This document shows, piece after piece, positions 52,077 through 63,479 of a DNA stretch of 64,000 nucleotides (within the stretch, counting starts at the first letter, position 1; each line of letters starts with the position of its first letter). A model generated the notes under the pieces. That model did no database searches, was not told the origin of the DNA, and saw only the letters and a list, made by a program, of their open reading frames with translations. Source of the stretch: Ampullaceana balthica (taxonomy: Eukaryota; Mollusca; Gastropoda; Lymnaeidae); the NCBI GenBank assembly GCA_944989445.1, contig CALYLW010000164.1, forward strand, positions 745,001 through 809,000, in the 5' to 3' direction. The translations under genes were made by a program, and so were the position numbers.

Positions 52077-53270
52077 CAGTGGCGTCACTAGGGGGGGCGG
52101 GGGGGGGGCGGGCCGCCCCGGGTGACACCCATCAGGGGGTGACAACCGAGCCTAAAATTTTACTGTGTACGATTTTATGTCAGAAAACAAAAGATGACAA
52201 ATTGTTTAATCTAGAAAGAAATTAAGAAATACAATGAAATGCGTTAAACGCGAAAATTCTTATTAAAAAAATATCAGTTAACTTGCAATAATAAAACAGT
52301 CCCAACGCACGAACAACATTAAAAAAAATTAGGAAAAAAAAGAAAAGAAATAGTCGCAGCAGAGAGATCTTTAAAAAAGGCTGGAATGAAAGAGGCAGTG
52401 TCTTCTGTTTTAAAAGATATAAAGCCATATGTGGTTGGACACACCGACAGCATGAACGAATCCCACCTCACGACTCCCTTCACCACAGTGGGGTGGGGGG
52501 GGGAATACGATTTTTATCACCAACCCCCCCCCCAAGACAAAAATCAAAAGATGGGTTTTCTTTGTTGATGTTTTTCTTGTGGAAAATTATGATTTCAATG
52601 TCTTTGAGTTAATATTTTTTATATATATATTTATTAAAGGCGTGAAAGCATAGATATGCATGTTTATATACAGGTAGTCCTCCGGTTACGGCAGTCCCAT
52701 CCCGACTTACGCTGTTTAGTGCTTACGAACGCGCCCCCGTAAAGAATAGTATTACGCGTTATTCCGTAATTTAAAAAAAAATTCATTAGGCAACGAATTC
52801 TTTTCTCTATTTGAAATAACAAAAATTATTGAAAAATATGTTTGATTATTATTTCAACCTACAACTTTCATTTGTGAATTTTTTAAATGGTGAAGTTTTC
52901 AATCAAGTCAATAAAGCTGAGTAAGCTTACAAGTTCCTTTTCAATGCTCATTAGAGAGAGCATATTCAGCCTTTTTCGTCCAATGCAAATTCTAACTCAT
53001 ATATTCTTTTCAACTTTGAAAAGGATCGCTCTCGTCTGCAGTTTGATGTCATTGAAAGATAGATGCGAAGTGCGATGTGTACATTTGTAAAGGACTGTGT
53101 GAAATATAGCTCATTCAAAAGCAGCAAAATTTTTAACTCTGTGCAAGTTTTTTTAGTTTCACTTTGTGCTAATTCCTTTTCCTTACCCTGAGCCTGGGGC
53201 TTGACAATAACTTTTTTAAGAGTTCTGAAAATTGGACTAATTCTGGAGGTAAGCAGTCTTCGAAATCACT

Positions 53271-53758
53271 CATGAACCTACATGTGGAAGAAAATCAGAA
53301 GCCCCGAGCCTAGTGCTCTTTATGGGTCTTCCCGGAAGACCCCTTTAGCCATCTGGCCACCAAAGGAACGTAACAGCTGAGGAACCCCCCCAAAAGCGGT
53401 CACTTCTGAAGCGGCCACCTGGGCATCCATGACATACAGTCGAAGATGCATCCCACTAAGTTGCCCTCACAAGGAGTCGGTGGAATTTCCTACTACGACC
53501 CGCTACCACTTTGGCGCCATCCCGGCAAAGCACACAGGTCTCCATGGTTAGGACCGCCGTAGACCGGGGGATCATCAAAGACCTACCTAGGGTGCAACCT
53601 CCACTGGAAGGTTTCCTCAGAGCTGGCGTCCAATGCGTTCTTCCCGGCACTTTTTGCTAATCCGCACTGGCGCTCCTGGCCCTATACCGGCACCGCTCGA
53701 GGGCGTTGCTAGTAAATTGAGGGGGACGAAACGGTTGCTTCGGATTTACCCGACCCCT
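53271..53758 (-). mobile_element. Unclassified retroposon, 5'-truncated copy
   Basis: 488 bp flanked by TCTTCGAAATCACT on both sides (53257-53270, 53759-53772), a 14-bp duplication typical of target-primed insertion. It is GC-richer than its surroundings. It matches the longer copy at 55379-57484 in inverted orientation and lacks that copy's first 230 bases, so the 5' end is at 53758. It carries the uninterrupted site corresponding to the Harbinger-like insertion (about 53430) and splits the hAT transposase frame. Confidence 0.8.
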
Positions 53759-54734
53759 TCTTCGAAATCACTTGAATGTTCTTGCATTAACTTGGCTGCT
53801 GCCCATCGGGTGGCGAAAGTGCTGAGCTCAGTTAGGTTTGTAAGAAAGCCAAATTTCTCATGGATGTATTTATATGCACCTAACCAATGTTGTAGGGTTT
53901 AAGAAAGTTTGTCAATGATGACCAGAAATACCTCAATCTTGAATTTTTTTTCTCCAGGAGAATACTGTTTTATTGATGTCCCTTTATCAAACTGACGCTT
54001 TCTTTTTTGTTTGATAGTATTGAAGATTGTTTACACTGTTTTTACCACGGACTTTTCCTTTCCTTTGTCTTCATAGGAATAAAATTAAGAATGCTATTTT
54101 TTTTTAACAAACTCAATGAGAGACTTCCTTTCTAAAATTGTTTCCCAAATTTCAAGTAAAATAGCGACTTCCAGCTGTTCAATTTCCTTTAGAAATCCTT
54201 CTTCTTCAAGTCGGCAGTCACGTGGCTCATTTTCATTCGTTGCTAATTCTTCCAGTGCTGCGATATTCTCATGGTATGAGCTATTAACAGACCTTACAGC
54301 ATAATGTCAGGCTGACTATCTTGTGTCAGACAAGGCTTTGTTAGCATGTATCAATTTCATATGTTTTTGAAGTACCTGTCAACGATGAGTAGATGCAACA
54401 AGTCGGGTATAAAGATTTTGCAGAAGACAAAGAAATATGACCGCAGTAGGACAACCTGCTGCTTTTTTCCCAACCAAATTAAAGGAATGAGCTGTGCACA
54501 GCACATAATGAGCTACAATGCACTTCTCACGAAGAATAGCCTGGTTTCCGTTATACTTCCTACTCATTTGCAGCATTGTCGTATGACTGTCCAAGGCATT
54601 TTCAGGGATTCGTACAAACATAATGACCTGCATCTTTATTATACACTATAATTCATAAAAAGTTTGGGGGCCCTTAAATTATTGGGGGCTTTAGCCCGTT
54701 TAGCACCCCCCCCCCTTTTAATCCGCCATAGCGG

Positions 54735-55126
54735 AGGGAGGAGGGTCCACGCATCTGTGACGATGTGGTACGAGGAGGGGGTGTTTAAGAAGTGTGACGT
54801 CACATCAAAAACGCGAAACTTTAAATAAAAGTTCCACTTAAATATTTGATTGTTTACCATTTATTTAAATTACGTTTTCAATGACTTCACGCGTGTTACG
54901 ATATTACAGTGCAGACTTACCCTAAATACATATTTAAATGACAAAAAAAAATTGCAACATGCTAATTATTATTGAGATAATACGGCTTGGGGGAGGGGTG
55001 TCAAAGTTTTGTGACGTCATATCGTAAAAAGGGGGTGGGGTCTAAGTTTATGTGACAAAGTATGACGCTGGGGGAGGGTGGGGTAAAAATCGGCAACCTC
55101 GCGTGACGTCATTTATGGACGGCCCC
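54735..55126. mobile_element. GGGGCCGTCC MITE, left-truncated copy
   Basis: The right end GACGTCATTTATGGACGGCC plus CC is at 55126. The interior C/G-rich blocks (AAGTGTGACGTCACATC near 54790, GGTCTAAGTTTATGTGAC near 55037) match the other copies. The left terminus is missing. It is inside the 3.1-kb hAT element. Confidence 0.7.
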
Positions 55127-55935
55127 TTCAGTCGTGAAGGGGTGACACCATGAGCTACCGCCCCGGGTGACACCAACCCTAGTGACGCCTCTGATATTAG
55201 GTAAATTACAAAGTCTGTGACTGTGTGAAGATCTGCCCTTGTAAATATAATGAAGTATGAAGGCGTAGAGCCGTAGAGCTGCATTATCGGAAAACGTCAA
55301 AGTTATTTCTCGGGAGTAGCCGGAGAACTTCTTAATTCTTAGCGCTAATTACTAATCAATCATTCTAATCTTTACTGTCCGTCGAAAGGGGGAGGCCTCT
55401 ACGGGGCTCGGCGGATGAGTAGGGTCGCGGGCCACGGGCCTGACCGCGACTCGGCGACCTGAAACCAACATCTCCCGGCAGGCAATGCCAAAGTCCGATA
55501 TGTTAGGTGTTAGGTGCTAGTCACATATGATTACAGTCGCTGTACGGATCTTAGACAAAGCATCTTAAATGCATTGTCGATGATGAAAACCAAAGTACCC
55601 GTTGAGGGTCGGGTAAATCCGAATCGACCGTTTCGTCCCCCTCAATTTTACTAGCAACGCCATTGAGCGGTGCTGGTTTAGGGCCAGGAGCGCCAGTACG
55701 GATTAGCCAAAGGTACCGCGAAGAACGCAGCGGACGCCAACTCTGAGGAAACCTTCCAGTGGGGGTTGCACCCTAGGTAGGTCATTGATGATCCCCCGCA
55801 TTGCGGCGATCCTAACCATTGAGACTCGTATGCTTTGCCGGGGTGGCGCCGAAGTGGTAGCGGGTCGTAGTAAGGCAATTCCACCCCTCCTTGTGAGGTC
55901 AACTTAGTGGGAGGCATCCTCGACTTTCTGTCTTA

Positions 55936-57314
55936 GGCTACGTTTATAGAGGCGGCGGGTAGGCGGGCTGCCGCGAGTAACCAGAAAACCGCGCCTAATC
56001 ACTCGCGCTGTTGGTGTTTATAGTAAAAGCGGGGAAAAGCCAGACGACACGCAGTGAACTACGTCACCAAGCTCACAGGTGTGGTTGATTCCAGGAAATA
56101 TTTGTAAACATAACATTGAACTAAAAAAAGCTATGGACTATTAACAAGTGTGTCAGTGTGAATTAAAAATAAAGGAACTTAAGTCGTATCCATTCATGGT
56201 GTGAAGAGTTTGATAATTGCAAATTTTGGAAATGGACAAAAGACAAGATATTTTTGCAGCAATACAAATTAAAAGTCAAGAAAAAAGGCAAGGTATGAGA
56301 AACCAGAGTTTGCCAAACCAAGGCAACAGACAAACTATTTGCTGGTACTGTAACAAGCCAGGACATATAGTAAAGCAGTGTTACCACAATAAAGGACAAC
56401 CAAATAGGGTGTCACCTAATGGCAGCCCTATAAGAAAGAAAACAGAAGAAAGATCAAGACAATATCACTTTGAAAACAAAGGTAGACAAGCATGGAGAAA
56501 AAAATATAATCATAATTCCAGACATAGAGATTATGATGAAAGTAGACAATCATGGAGAGACAGATATAATCACAATTCCATATATAGAGATTATAATCAA
56601 AGCAGAAGATCATGGAGAGGCAGATATAGTTTTGATTCCAGAATAAGAAATTTTGATCAGCCATGGAGAAAGAATGAAAACCAAGACATGAATGATAGAA
56701 AAATAATAAAGTTGAATCGAGCACAAATAGAAACTATTGACACTGTAGCCACTATTGACAATCACATGTATGATAAAAGGAATGAAGACCATAATAGCAG
56801 AGACAAAGATGGTACTAGTGAGTCTGAAACCATTCGTGTGAAACCATCTGAAGCAGGAAAAACAATTGGTTGTGTATTAAGCAGAATGAAAGACATAGAT
56901 AAAAACAATGATTTTCAGATAAAGCTTTCTACTGACAGTGACTCATCTGGTCGAAATTCTATTGAATTATCTGGAAGCAAAAATGATATCTCAAAAGCTA
57001 AACGACTTATTCAAGATGCTGGAATTAATATTGTGAATGGACATAATCGAAGTCGTGGTTGGTGAATTATTGAACATTTAACAGTCTGAAGAAACATTCA
57101 AAGCCCATCTGTTTGAATTCACTGTCCCGCGCGGCAACGCGGAACAAGAACTAGCAACTAGTTCTGGTAATTACCCGCGCCCGTCCGTTAATTTGTCGCC
57201 TCGAGACACCCGCGTCCTCTATGAACACCTGCAAAGCAAAAATAGAAACATTCCTCGCGCGGGTCGACTCGCGCGTGGGATTTCCCGAAACCCGCCGCCT
57301 CTATAAACGTAGCC
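55936..57314 (+). mobile_element. PIF/Harbinger-like element carrying a CCHC/KH gene
   Basis: Perfect 25-bp inverted ends begin GGCTACGTTTATAGAGGCGG (55936-55960 and 57290-57314). Both flanks are TTA (55933-55935, 57315-57317), the 3-bp TWA duplication expected of PIF/Harbinger. The paralogous retroposon at 53271-53758 has the empty site, with one triplet at that point. The 1379-bp element has no DDE transposase or Myb-like protein; its only long frame is the CCHC/KH protein at 56232-57065. Subterminal GC-rich blocks (GCGGGTAGGCGGGC, CGCGCGGGTCGACTCG) resemble binding-site clusters. Confidence 0.85.
56232..57065 (+). CDS. CCHC zinc-knuckle and KH-like protein inside a DNA transposon
   Basis: An intact 277-codon frame, ATG at 56232 (MDKRQDIFAAIQIK) to TGA at 57065, without introns. 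Domains in order: a basic leader; one CCHC zinc knuckle, CWYCNKPGHIVKQC (about residues 36-49); three diverged repeats of about 20 residues rich in Arg, Tyr, Asp and Ser (SWRDRYNHNSIYRDYNQSRR type, about 80-145); a charged linker; and a C-terminal KH-like fold (about 210-272; GKTIGCVLSRMKDID, FQIKLSTDSDSSGRNSIELS, KAKRLIQDAGI) whose GxxG loop is not canonical. RNA binding is inferred from the domains. It fills most of a Harbinger-like element and is probably a captured, reverse-transcribed or intron-free cellular gene piece. I do not recognise a specific parent gene. Confidence 0.75.
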   Translation: MDKRQDIFAAIQIKSQEKRQGMRNQSLPNQGNRQTICWYCNKPGHIVKQCYHNKGQPNRVSPNGSPIRKKTEERSRQYHFENKGRQAWRKKYNHNSRHRDYDESRQSWRDRYNHNSIYRDYNQSRRSWRGRYSFDSRIRNFDQPWRKNENQDMNDRKIIKLNRAQIETIDTVATIDNHMYDKRNEDHNSRDKDGTSESETIRVKPSEAGKTIGCVLSRMKDIDKNNDFQIKLSTDSDSSGRNSIELSGSKNDISKAKRLIQDAGINIVNGHNRSRGW

Positions 57315-57496
57315 TTAGATGCCCAGGTGGCCGCTTCAGAAGCGACCGCTCCGGGGGGGGGTTCCCAGCTGTCAACGTCCTTTTCTGGGGGAGGGGGCCA
57401 GATAGCTGGGAGGGTCTTCCAGGAAGACCCATGAAGAGCGCTAGGCTCGGGGCTTCTGATTTTTCTTCCACATGTAGGATCAACAATCTTTACTGT

Positions 57497-59600
57497 ACTT
57501 TACTACATTGCATCACTGCATACAGTATGATACAGCCATCACTTGTTAATTTGTTTTCTCTTAATTTATTTTAATTATAAATTGTACTAACGATTTTTTT
57601 TATTTGAGCATCAGAATTTGGACCAAATTATGTCATATTGATCTTAATTATATTTTTAAAAAAAACAACACATCTTCATTTCTTATTTTAATGTCTTATG
57701 TGTGTTTAAATAGCGTTTAGATCAAAGATGTGACATAAAGAGGGCAGCAAAATAGCATTAAAATTGTATAACACAATTCCCGTTAATTAATATAGTCAAT
57801 TTCCAACCAGTGTGGGCGTAGGCTATTATAAATTGCTACTTACCAACTGGATAGCTGCACAAATTAATGACGTAATAATGAAACACTTTTAACAAAACGG
57901 TCGAAAAGGATAGCCTATCATAGATTAGCTGCTTATTTTCTATCGTAGAATTTCACACACTTGCTAACACACGTTGCTATAATTGGAGGGAACTTTATCT
58001 TTCCATTTCAGTTCACCTAAAGTCGTATCGAGGTGAAAAATGAACATCCACTGAGGGCATTCATGTCATGATAACATGCTGTCACATGAACTGCTCTTGA
58101 ACTAACGGAAAACAGTTCATTACTAAACTTGATATGCATATCTTGCATTAACTCGTAAAAACTGCAATGATGCACCTTTGCCACTCCCTTGGAAAGAAAT
58201 ACAAATGTCATTCACTTCTCATATTCCAATAAGTACCGACATACGTTGTTTTTTTTTAATCCACTAGGACTGGCATAATTTAGATCGGACTTTGGTCCGC
58301 TGTAAATGATAGCCTATATATACCGTTATTGCCCTGAGTCCCGAACACTCAAACTTTTCTTTTTTTAAATTCCTTCAAAACCTGGCAGTAAAATGATCAC
58401 GTATGCTTACCGGTACTTATCTGTAGGTATACGTTTCCTTTGCAGTAAAAATGTAACGTGACTTCAAGGCGTATAGGCCTACTCAAAAGAAATTCCTCTT
58501 ACAAAGAATTTTTTTAAAACAAAAATCCTGCTATTTATAAGTCTGCTCGACCTTTTCCGACCGACTTTTAGATCGCGGAAAAACATCCGCGTTTTACCAC
58601 TGCTGTTCCAAGATGACATCGTGTAGTTGGGCGGCTCGATGGTGTGTTTCCGAGAGGTGTACATTGTAGTGTTCTTTCGTGGGTGTTGGCAGAAGGCGTA
58701 TTTCAAGAAGCTTTCACCCCCATCCCCACCCCCAATCCTCCAACCAACGGCACGCATGTGGGTGCCCACTAATTTATAAAAATAAAAAAAATAATTTTAA
58801 ATTGATTACTTATTATTTGGTGCCAGTTCCTCGATGCTCATGTGCCCGCCCTTTTTTAGTTGGGCGCGGTACTTATTTTCTTTACGCGAAGTTGTGACAT
58901 GTTCGTCTAACTGTCACTCTAACTGATGAGTGTAGAGGGCAAGTGTGTTGCTATTTATTGTGTCATTAGAGTTTATTGAAGAAACGAATTTAAATGTAGT
59001 GTTTCATACTAAAATTGGGTGAAAGAAAACGCAATGGAAAAAAAGGAGGGGGGAGGGGAGTGGCACCCATTCACAAACAAAAACGCCAATGACTCAAACA
59101 TTTCTTTCAGTATTGGAGACTTAAGATTTAAAAACCAATGGCGACACTAGTTAGAGAGCAACACACACCACACCGAAATAGGCCATACACCTTGATGTGT
59201 TACTACAGTGTACGACGTGATTTCAAATAGCTCCACCTAATAAATGCCGGGACGCTCTTGTTTTTTTTTCTAACTGGAATTAATGCACTTCGAGAGGTCA
59301 CGAAACGTAACGCGGCAAAACAGCATCCGCGAACATTAATTAGCCGGTACTATAAGATTAAGTGCTACGGTTCTCAAATTATTTTTAAAAAAATAAAATT
59401 ATGTAACAGTAATGTAACAGTAACTGTTTAAAATATATATATATATATACACAGAAATAAGTAATAAAAATAAATGTATATAAAATATATACATATTGTC
59501 TTGAAAATAACGTTCAGCTAACTAATTGACAATTTAATTTGATGTTAAAGTTAGAGTTATACAATGTGACCAATTTAAGGCCTCTCATATAATATTTTTA
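57497..59600. other. 2.1-kb gap, no confirmed gene
   Basis: Contains short minus-strand frames at 58017-58211 (preceded by TTTCTTTCCAAG) and 58479-58769 that could be exons of an unknown gene, but neither has a recognisable domain and they do not form a convincing chain. A TA run is at 59430-59448. Confidence 0.45.
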
Positions 59601-59606
59601 AAAAAC

Positions 59607-60108
59607 GTAAAAAACCAAGTTTTTGACTATAAATCCTTTATGTACGAGACGTATATAACTAAAAGAATGTTCATTATAATACGCAGCGCAAGACCATCCA
59701 AAAATACAAAATTGCAGTTGTGTCGTAAAACATGTTTAACATAATGCGCACCGATCAGGAATATGTTTATAAAAAGTGTTGTCAATAAAATACGCACCTT
59801 ATTGCGCGACAGAAAGGTTGTTCAATATAATACGCACCGCGACACTCTGTCTCAAAAAATAACATGATACATAGGAAAAAATAAAATAATATAAAAATTC
59901 AATAATTCAATTACAGTACATGCGATCGATCTGAATTTTTGATACATAGTTTTTATCATCGCCACGAAACTGCCTGCTAAATTTCAGCTCGCTAGTTTAC
60001 GAGAAAGTGGGTTAAAAATCGATCCAAAGTTTTGGCGACCGACAATCAAGCAAGCAATCAAGGGTTCAAACAAACAGACACCACGAGTTAATATAAAGGA
60101 TTTAATAA
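59607..60108. repeat. TATAAATCC repeat copy E, longest
   Basis: Begins AAGTTTTTGACTATAAATCC and ends GAGTTAATATAAAGGATTTA, with the usual GATCGATCTGAA and TTTCAGCTCGCTAG blocks. It adds three copies of an AATAYGCRC motif (TATAATACGCAGCGC, ATAATGCGCACCG, ATAATACGCACCGCG) between 59660 and 59840. Confidence 0.7.
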
Positions 60109-60711
60109 ATGAAAAGATTCATTACGTGCGTCCAGGGCCAGCTACAAAAAGAATATTTGAGCATTGATAGATGTTTTCAATGTCAACTCATCCAAACAGA
60201 AATTTCTCAGCCTTAAACAAAACTAATGATCATAAATTTTTTTATAATAAATAAAACAAAAACATTTTATTTTATGAACCGCTTCACCGCCAAAAGCTAT
60301 AGCTATAAACATTTTGAGAACTTGAACAGTATAAACAAGTGTCCTGCAGATCTCCTCCCGCACCCTCCCCAATAGCATTCTCAAGAGGGGAGATTAGGGT
60401 CAAGGTCAACGAGCTACATCCCGGATATTCTCTTTGACGTCACTAATGTAGGGATGTTGGACATTGTCACAGCAGTTCTGTCCTATGAGAGTGACTTGTA
60501 ACTGACTTTTTGGACCATTGCATAAGCAGTTAGCGACATGTCTGTTACATTCTGACAGTAGTCGATGCAAAGATCGAATAACTATCTTTAACATAAAAAA
60601 TACTATATATATACAAAGCAACATAGTTGCAATTATTTTTAATGAATGATATAAAGATGGATTGAGGGATAAGAAGACATTCTATGTAGTAGATTTATTC
60701 AATGAAGTAGA

Positions 60712-62325
60712 CTTAAGATCAGAAAAGATATGAAAAAAGCAACAACAACAAAAAACAAGCATGGATAGAACAACAATGCTCAGACATCGATGAAAATTTA
60801 CTAAGGAACAACTCGAAAAAGGCTTTAAAAATTGTTAAAGACTTGAAATCCACAAAACAAGGTCGTATCTCAACCATACAAGATAAATCCGCAAAATGTA
60901 TCACAGAAGAACAAGATATTCTCAAAAGATGGACCGAATGCTGTTCTGAGCTGTACAATGAAGATTACAAAGGTGATTCATCAGTGCTCAACTGCCTGAA
61001 GTTAACTAACACAGACATGCATTCTATTCTCCGTGATGAGGTGGATCTGGCTGTACGAATTTTGAAAAGGGGGAAATCAGCTGGAGCAGACACATTCCAG
61101 GTGAACTGATTCAGGCAGGAGGTGACCCTGTAATAAACATCCTAACTAACACGTGCAACAAGATCTGGCAGACAGGAGAATGACCAACCCCCTGTACGCA
61201 ATCGCTGGTTATCACGCTCTTAAGAAGGGTAATTTACAGATGCGCCAGAACTACCGTACAATCAGCCTGATTAGTCACCCTAGCAAAGTCATGCTTATGA
61301 TCATATTAAACAGACTGAAACCACAAGCAGAGCAAATCATTTCAGAAAAGCAGACGGGCTTCAGAGCAGGAAGAAGCACAACGGAGCAAATCTTTAACCT
61401 GCGAGTGCTCTGTGAAAAACATCTCCAACACCAGAGTGACCTCTATCAAGTCTTCATAGACTTTAAAAAAGCGTTCGACAGAGTGTGGCATGCGGCACTG
61501 TGGGCAGCTATGCACAAATTCAACATTAATGCAAACCTTATTGAACTGATCAAGAACCTATACACAACAGAGCAACCAGCGCAGTACTCTTCAACAGCAA
61601 GCTGGGAGATTGGTTCAAGACCACTGTTGGTGTCAGACAAGGATGCTTACTTTCCCCCATCCTCTTCAATCTCTTCCTTGAAAGGATTATGACAGATGTG
61701 TTAGAAAACCATGTCAAAACAGTCAGCATCGGAGGGACAATTATAACCAACCTACGCTTCGCCAATGACATAGACAGCGAGGACGAACTAAAAGAATTCC
61801 TTGCAAAACTAGAGAAAACGGCAATTGCCTATGGCTTGGAAATCAATGCAGAAAAGACCAAGGTCATGGCAAATAGAAATTTCACAAAAATGAAATTCGG
61901 ATAAACGGGCAAAAACTCGAAGAGGTCTCCACCTTTAAATATCTAGAGATGAGATGTTTCAGAAAGATATTGAACATCTCCTACACAGTGCACGTCACAA
62001 ACGAAGCGGTCCGCAACACAATAAGTACTGTCATTGGCCCCTACGAGGGCCTTCTCACCTCAATTAAGAAGAGGAAACTACGATGGTACGGACACGTGGC
62101 AAGAACTGGAGGTCTCGCAAAGACTATATTGCAAGGCACAGTCCAGGGAGGAAGGAAAAGAGGCAGACAAATGAAGAGATGGGAGGACGATATCAAAGAG
62201 TGGACCAGCCTGTCATTCAGCGACTCTCAAAAGGCAGCACAGGACCGGGTCAGATTGTGTGCAGTTCACGATGGTGCCCCTACGACCCAATGACGGGTTA
62301 AGGGATAGTTCAGTTCAGTTCAGAC
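60712..62325 (+). pseudogene. Non-LTR retrotransposon (LINE) reverse transcriptase, dead
   Basis: Frames at 60843-61109, 61153-61692, 61689-61904 and 61949-62293 carry successive parts of a reverse transcriptase: WTECCSELYNED, KKGNLQMRQNYRTISLISHP, FRAGRSTTEQIFNLRVLCEK, FIDFKKAFDRVWHAALW, then LRFAND where the active site should read FADD, and a C-terminal RKLRWYGHVARTGG block. It is broken by frameshifts near 61110 and 61610, by Asp-to-Asn in the catalytic pair (61764-61766), and by an internal deletion near 61940 that removes about 60 residues. It is 5' truncated and ends in three AGTTC units. The flanking TTATTCAATGAAGTAGA (60695-60711, 62326-62342) is probably the target duplication. Confidence 0.88.
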
Positions 62326-62400
62326 TTATTCAATGAAGTAGATTTATTCAATGAAGAAGACTTATTCAATTAAGGAGACTTATTCAATAAGTAGACTGAT
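62326..62400. repeat. 19-bp degenerate tandem repeat at LINE target
   Basis: Four diverged units of TTATTCAATGAAGTAGA plus spacer (TTATTCAATGAAGAAGAC, TTATTCAATTAAGGAGAC, TTATTCAATAAGTAGAC). One unit also stands on the left of the LINE at 60695, so the LINE may have inserted into this small array. Confidence 0.75.
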
Positions 62401-63479
62401 TCTACCAAACTGACTTATTCTATAAGGTAGGCTAACCAAAGAAACACTTTGTAGGCTATCAATTATATTCTGAACTTCTTATCTAGAGGCTTAGTGCATA
62501 AATAAGTATGTCTTTACACTGCTGCAGTAGTCCCCAGACTGTAGAACAAAAAGCCGTGTGTGAAAATTAAAAAGAAAATAGCGTTAGCCTATTTAATTAT
62601 TAAATATATATTGTGTATTATTTAAAATTGACAAGAATTAAAAAAAAATTTAAAACAGATTTTCGTCATGTAATCTAATTGTTAAAAATCTTAAAGTTTA
62701 TCTACACTCTACACGGTGAATTTTGTTTTGTTTTTCATTTAGATAAATGTGTCTTCACCCCCCTCCCCCTTTCTATATTGTCTTAATATATATATATACA
62801 CACACACATATATAAATATTCGTATTTCTTTTTTCTTTTTTTTTCTTCCTCTGTGTCTGTGTGTGTGTCCGTGTGTGTGGAAAAATTGGGGAGGTCATGG
62901 GTCATTAAAGAAACGCTAACAAAAAGAATCAGAGGAAAGAGTTCTTTAAATAATTGGTAGTTGTGGACGATGAGGAGGGAGGAAAAGTGACTTTAAATAT
63001 TGCCTGTAGACTTTACTGACACGATTCATAAATTTTTTATATGTACCAAATCTTTCCATTATTTATGCTCTGTATTTTTGAAAATTTTAATAAATGCTCG
63101 TTAAAATTCAACATAGTATGTCATTTAGGATTCACTGGATTGACAAGGGCAAAGTTATTTACACAAACTATAAGAACCACTCATGTGATATGAGTTACCT
63201 ACCTTTGCCACGAGACACGCCCATCGGAGTTGCTACGTTGGCTGCTTATCTTATGAAATGGGACACACTGACTTATTAATTACCAGAGTCAGAGTGACAG
63301 GATAACACACGCACAACTTGTGACACAACACAGGACCACCTGTTCGCGTAAACTTTATTACCAATGCTAGGTTTGGTGACGTCCATAAAAGTTCCTAATG
63401 ATAATGGCCCTGATTTTTTTTTCGGTTTTGACCTTTCGGAAGTTCCGTTGTCTTTGTCTTATATATACAGACATACGGA
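62400..63479. other. 1.1-kb gap, no gene seen
   Basis: AT-rich with a short TA/CA microsatellite (62787-62814) and GT-rich runs (62850-62880). No domain-bearing frame. Confidence 0.6.

Larger units (their letters stand above)
52077..55193 (-). mobile_element. hAT element (3.1 kb) with decayed transposase
   Basis: Left CAGTGGCGTCACTAGGG, right CCCTAGTGACGCCTCTG, flanked by ATAATAGG and ATATTAGG (7 of 8). On the minus strand a zf-MYM/DUF4371-type transposase can be followed with frame breaks: CIVAHYVLCTAHSFNLVG (about 54520), CRLEEEGFLKEIEQLEVA (about 54200), HEKFGFLTNLTELSTFATRW (about 53830), SDFE resuming across a retroposon at 53271-53758 to CLPPELVQFSEL (about 53240), and RLNMLSLMSIEKEL near 52940. 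A partial GGGGCCGTCC MITE sits at 54735-55126. Confidence 0.8.
55379..57484 (+). mobile_element. Unclassified retroposon, longer copy, interrupted
   Basis: Flanked by AATCTTTACTGT on both sides (55367-55378, 57485-57496). Without the 55936-57314 insertion and one TTA it is about 724 bp. The 5' part (CGAAAGGGGGAGGCCTC, GGTCGCGGGCCACGGGCC) is absent from the shorter copy at 53271-53758; the 3' part ends TTCCACATGTAGGATCAAC. No protein or tRNA-like promoter was recognised, so whether it is a SINE or a LINE fragment is open. Confidence 0.78.

Noticed and set aside
54379..54633. Independent protein-coding gene
   Set aside because: It is a fragment of a hAT transposase within the 52077-55193 element, with stops and frameshifts around it.
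55678..55917. Minus-strand frame of 79 codons
   Set aside because: It lies in the retroposon; the inverted copy at 53271-53758 does not keep the same frame open.
58017..58769. Possible two-exon minus-strand gene
   Set aside because: The acceptor before 58207 is plausible, but the frame ends in a stop right before a GT, the upstream piece does not join it in phase with confidence, and I recognise no domain.
61153..62293. Active retrotransposon polymerase
   Set aside because: Frameshifts, a deletion and loss of a catalytic Asp show that it cannot be active.
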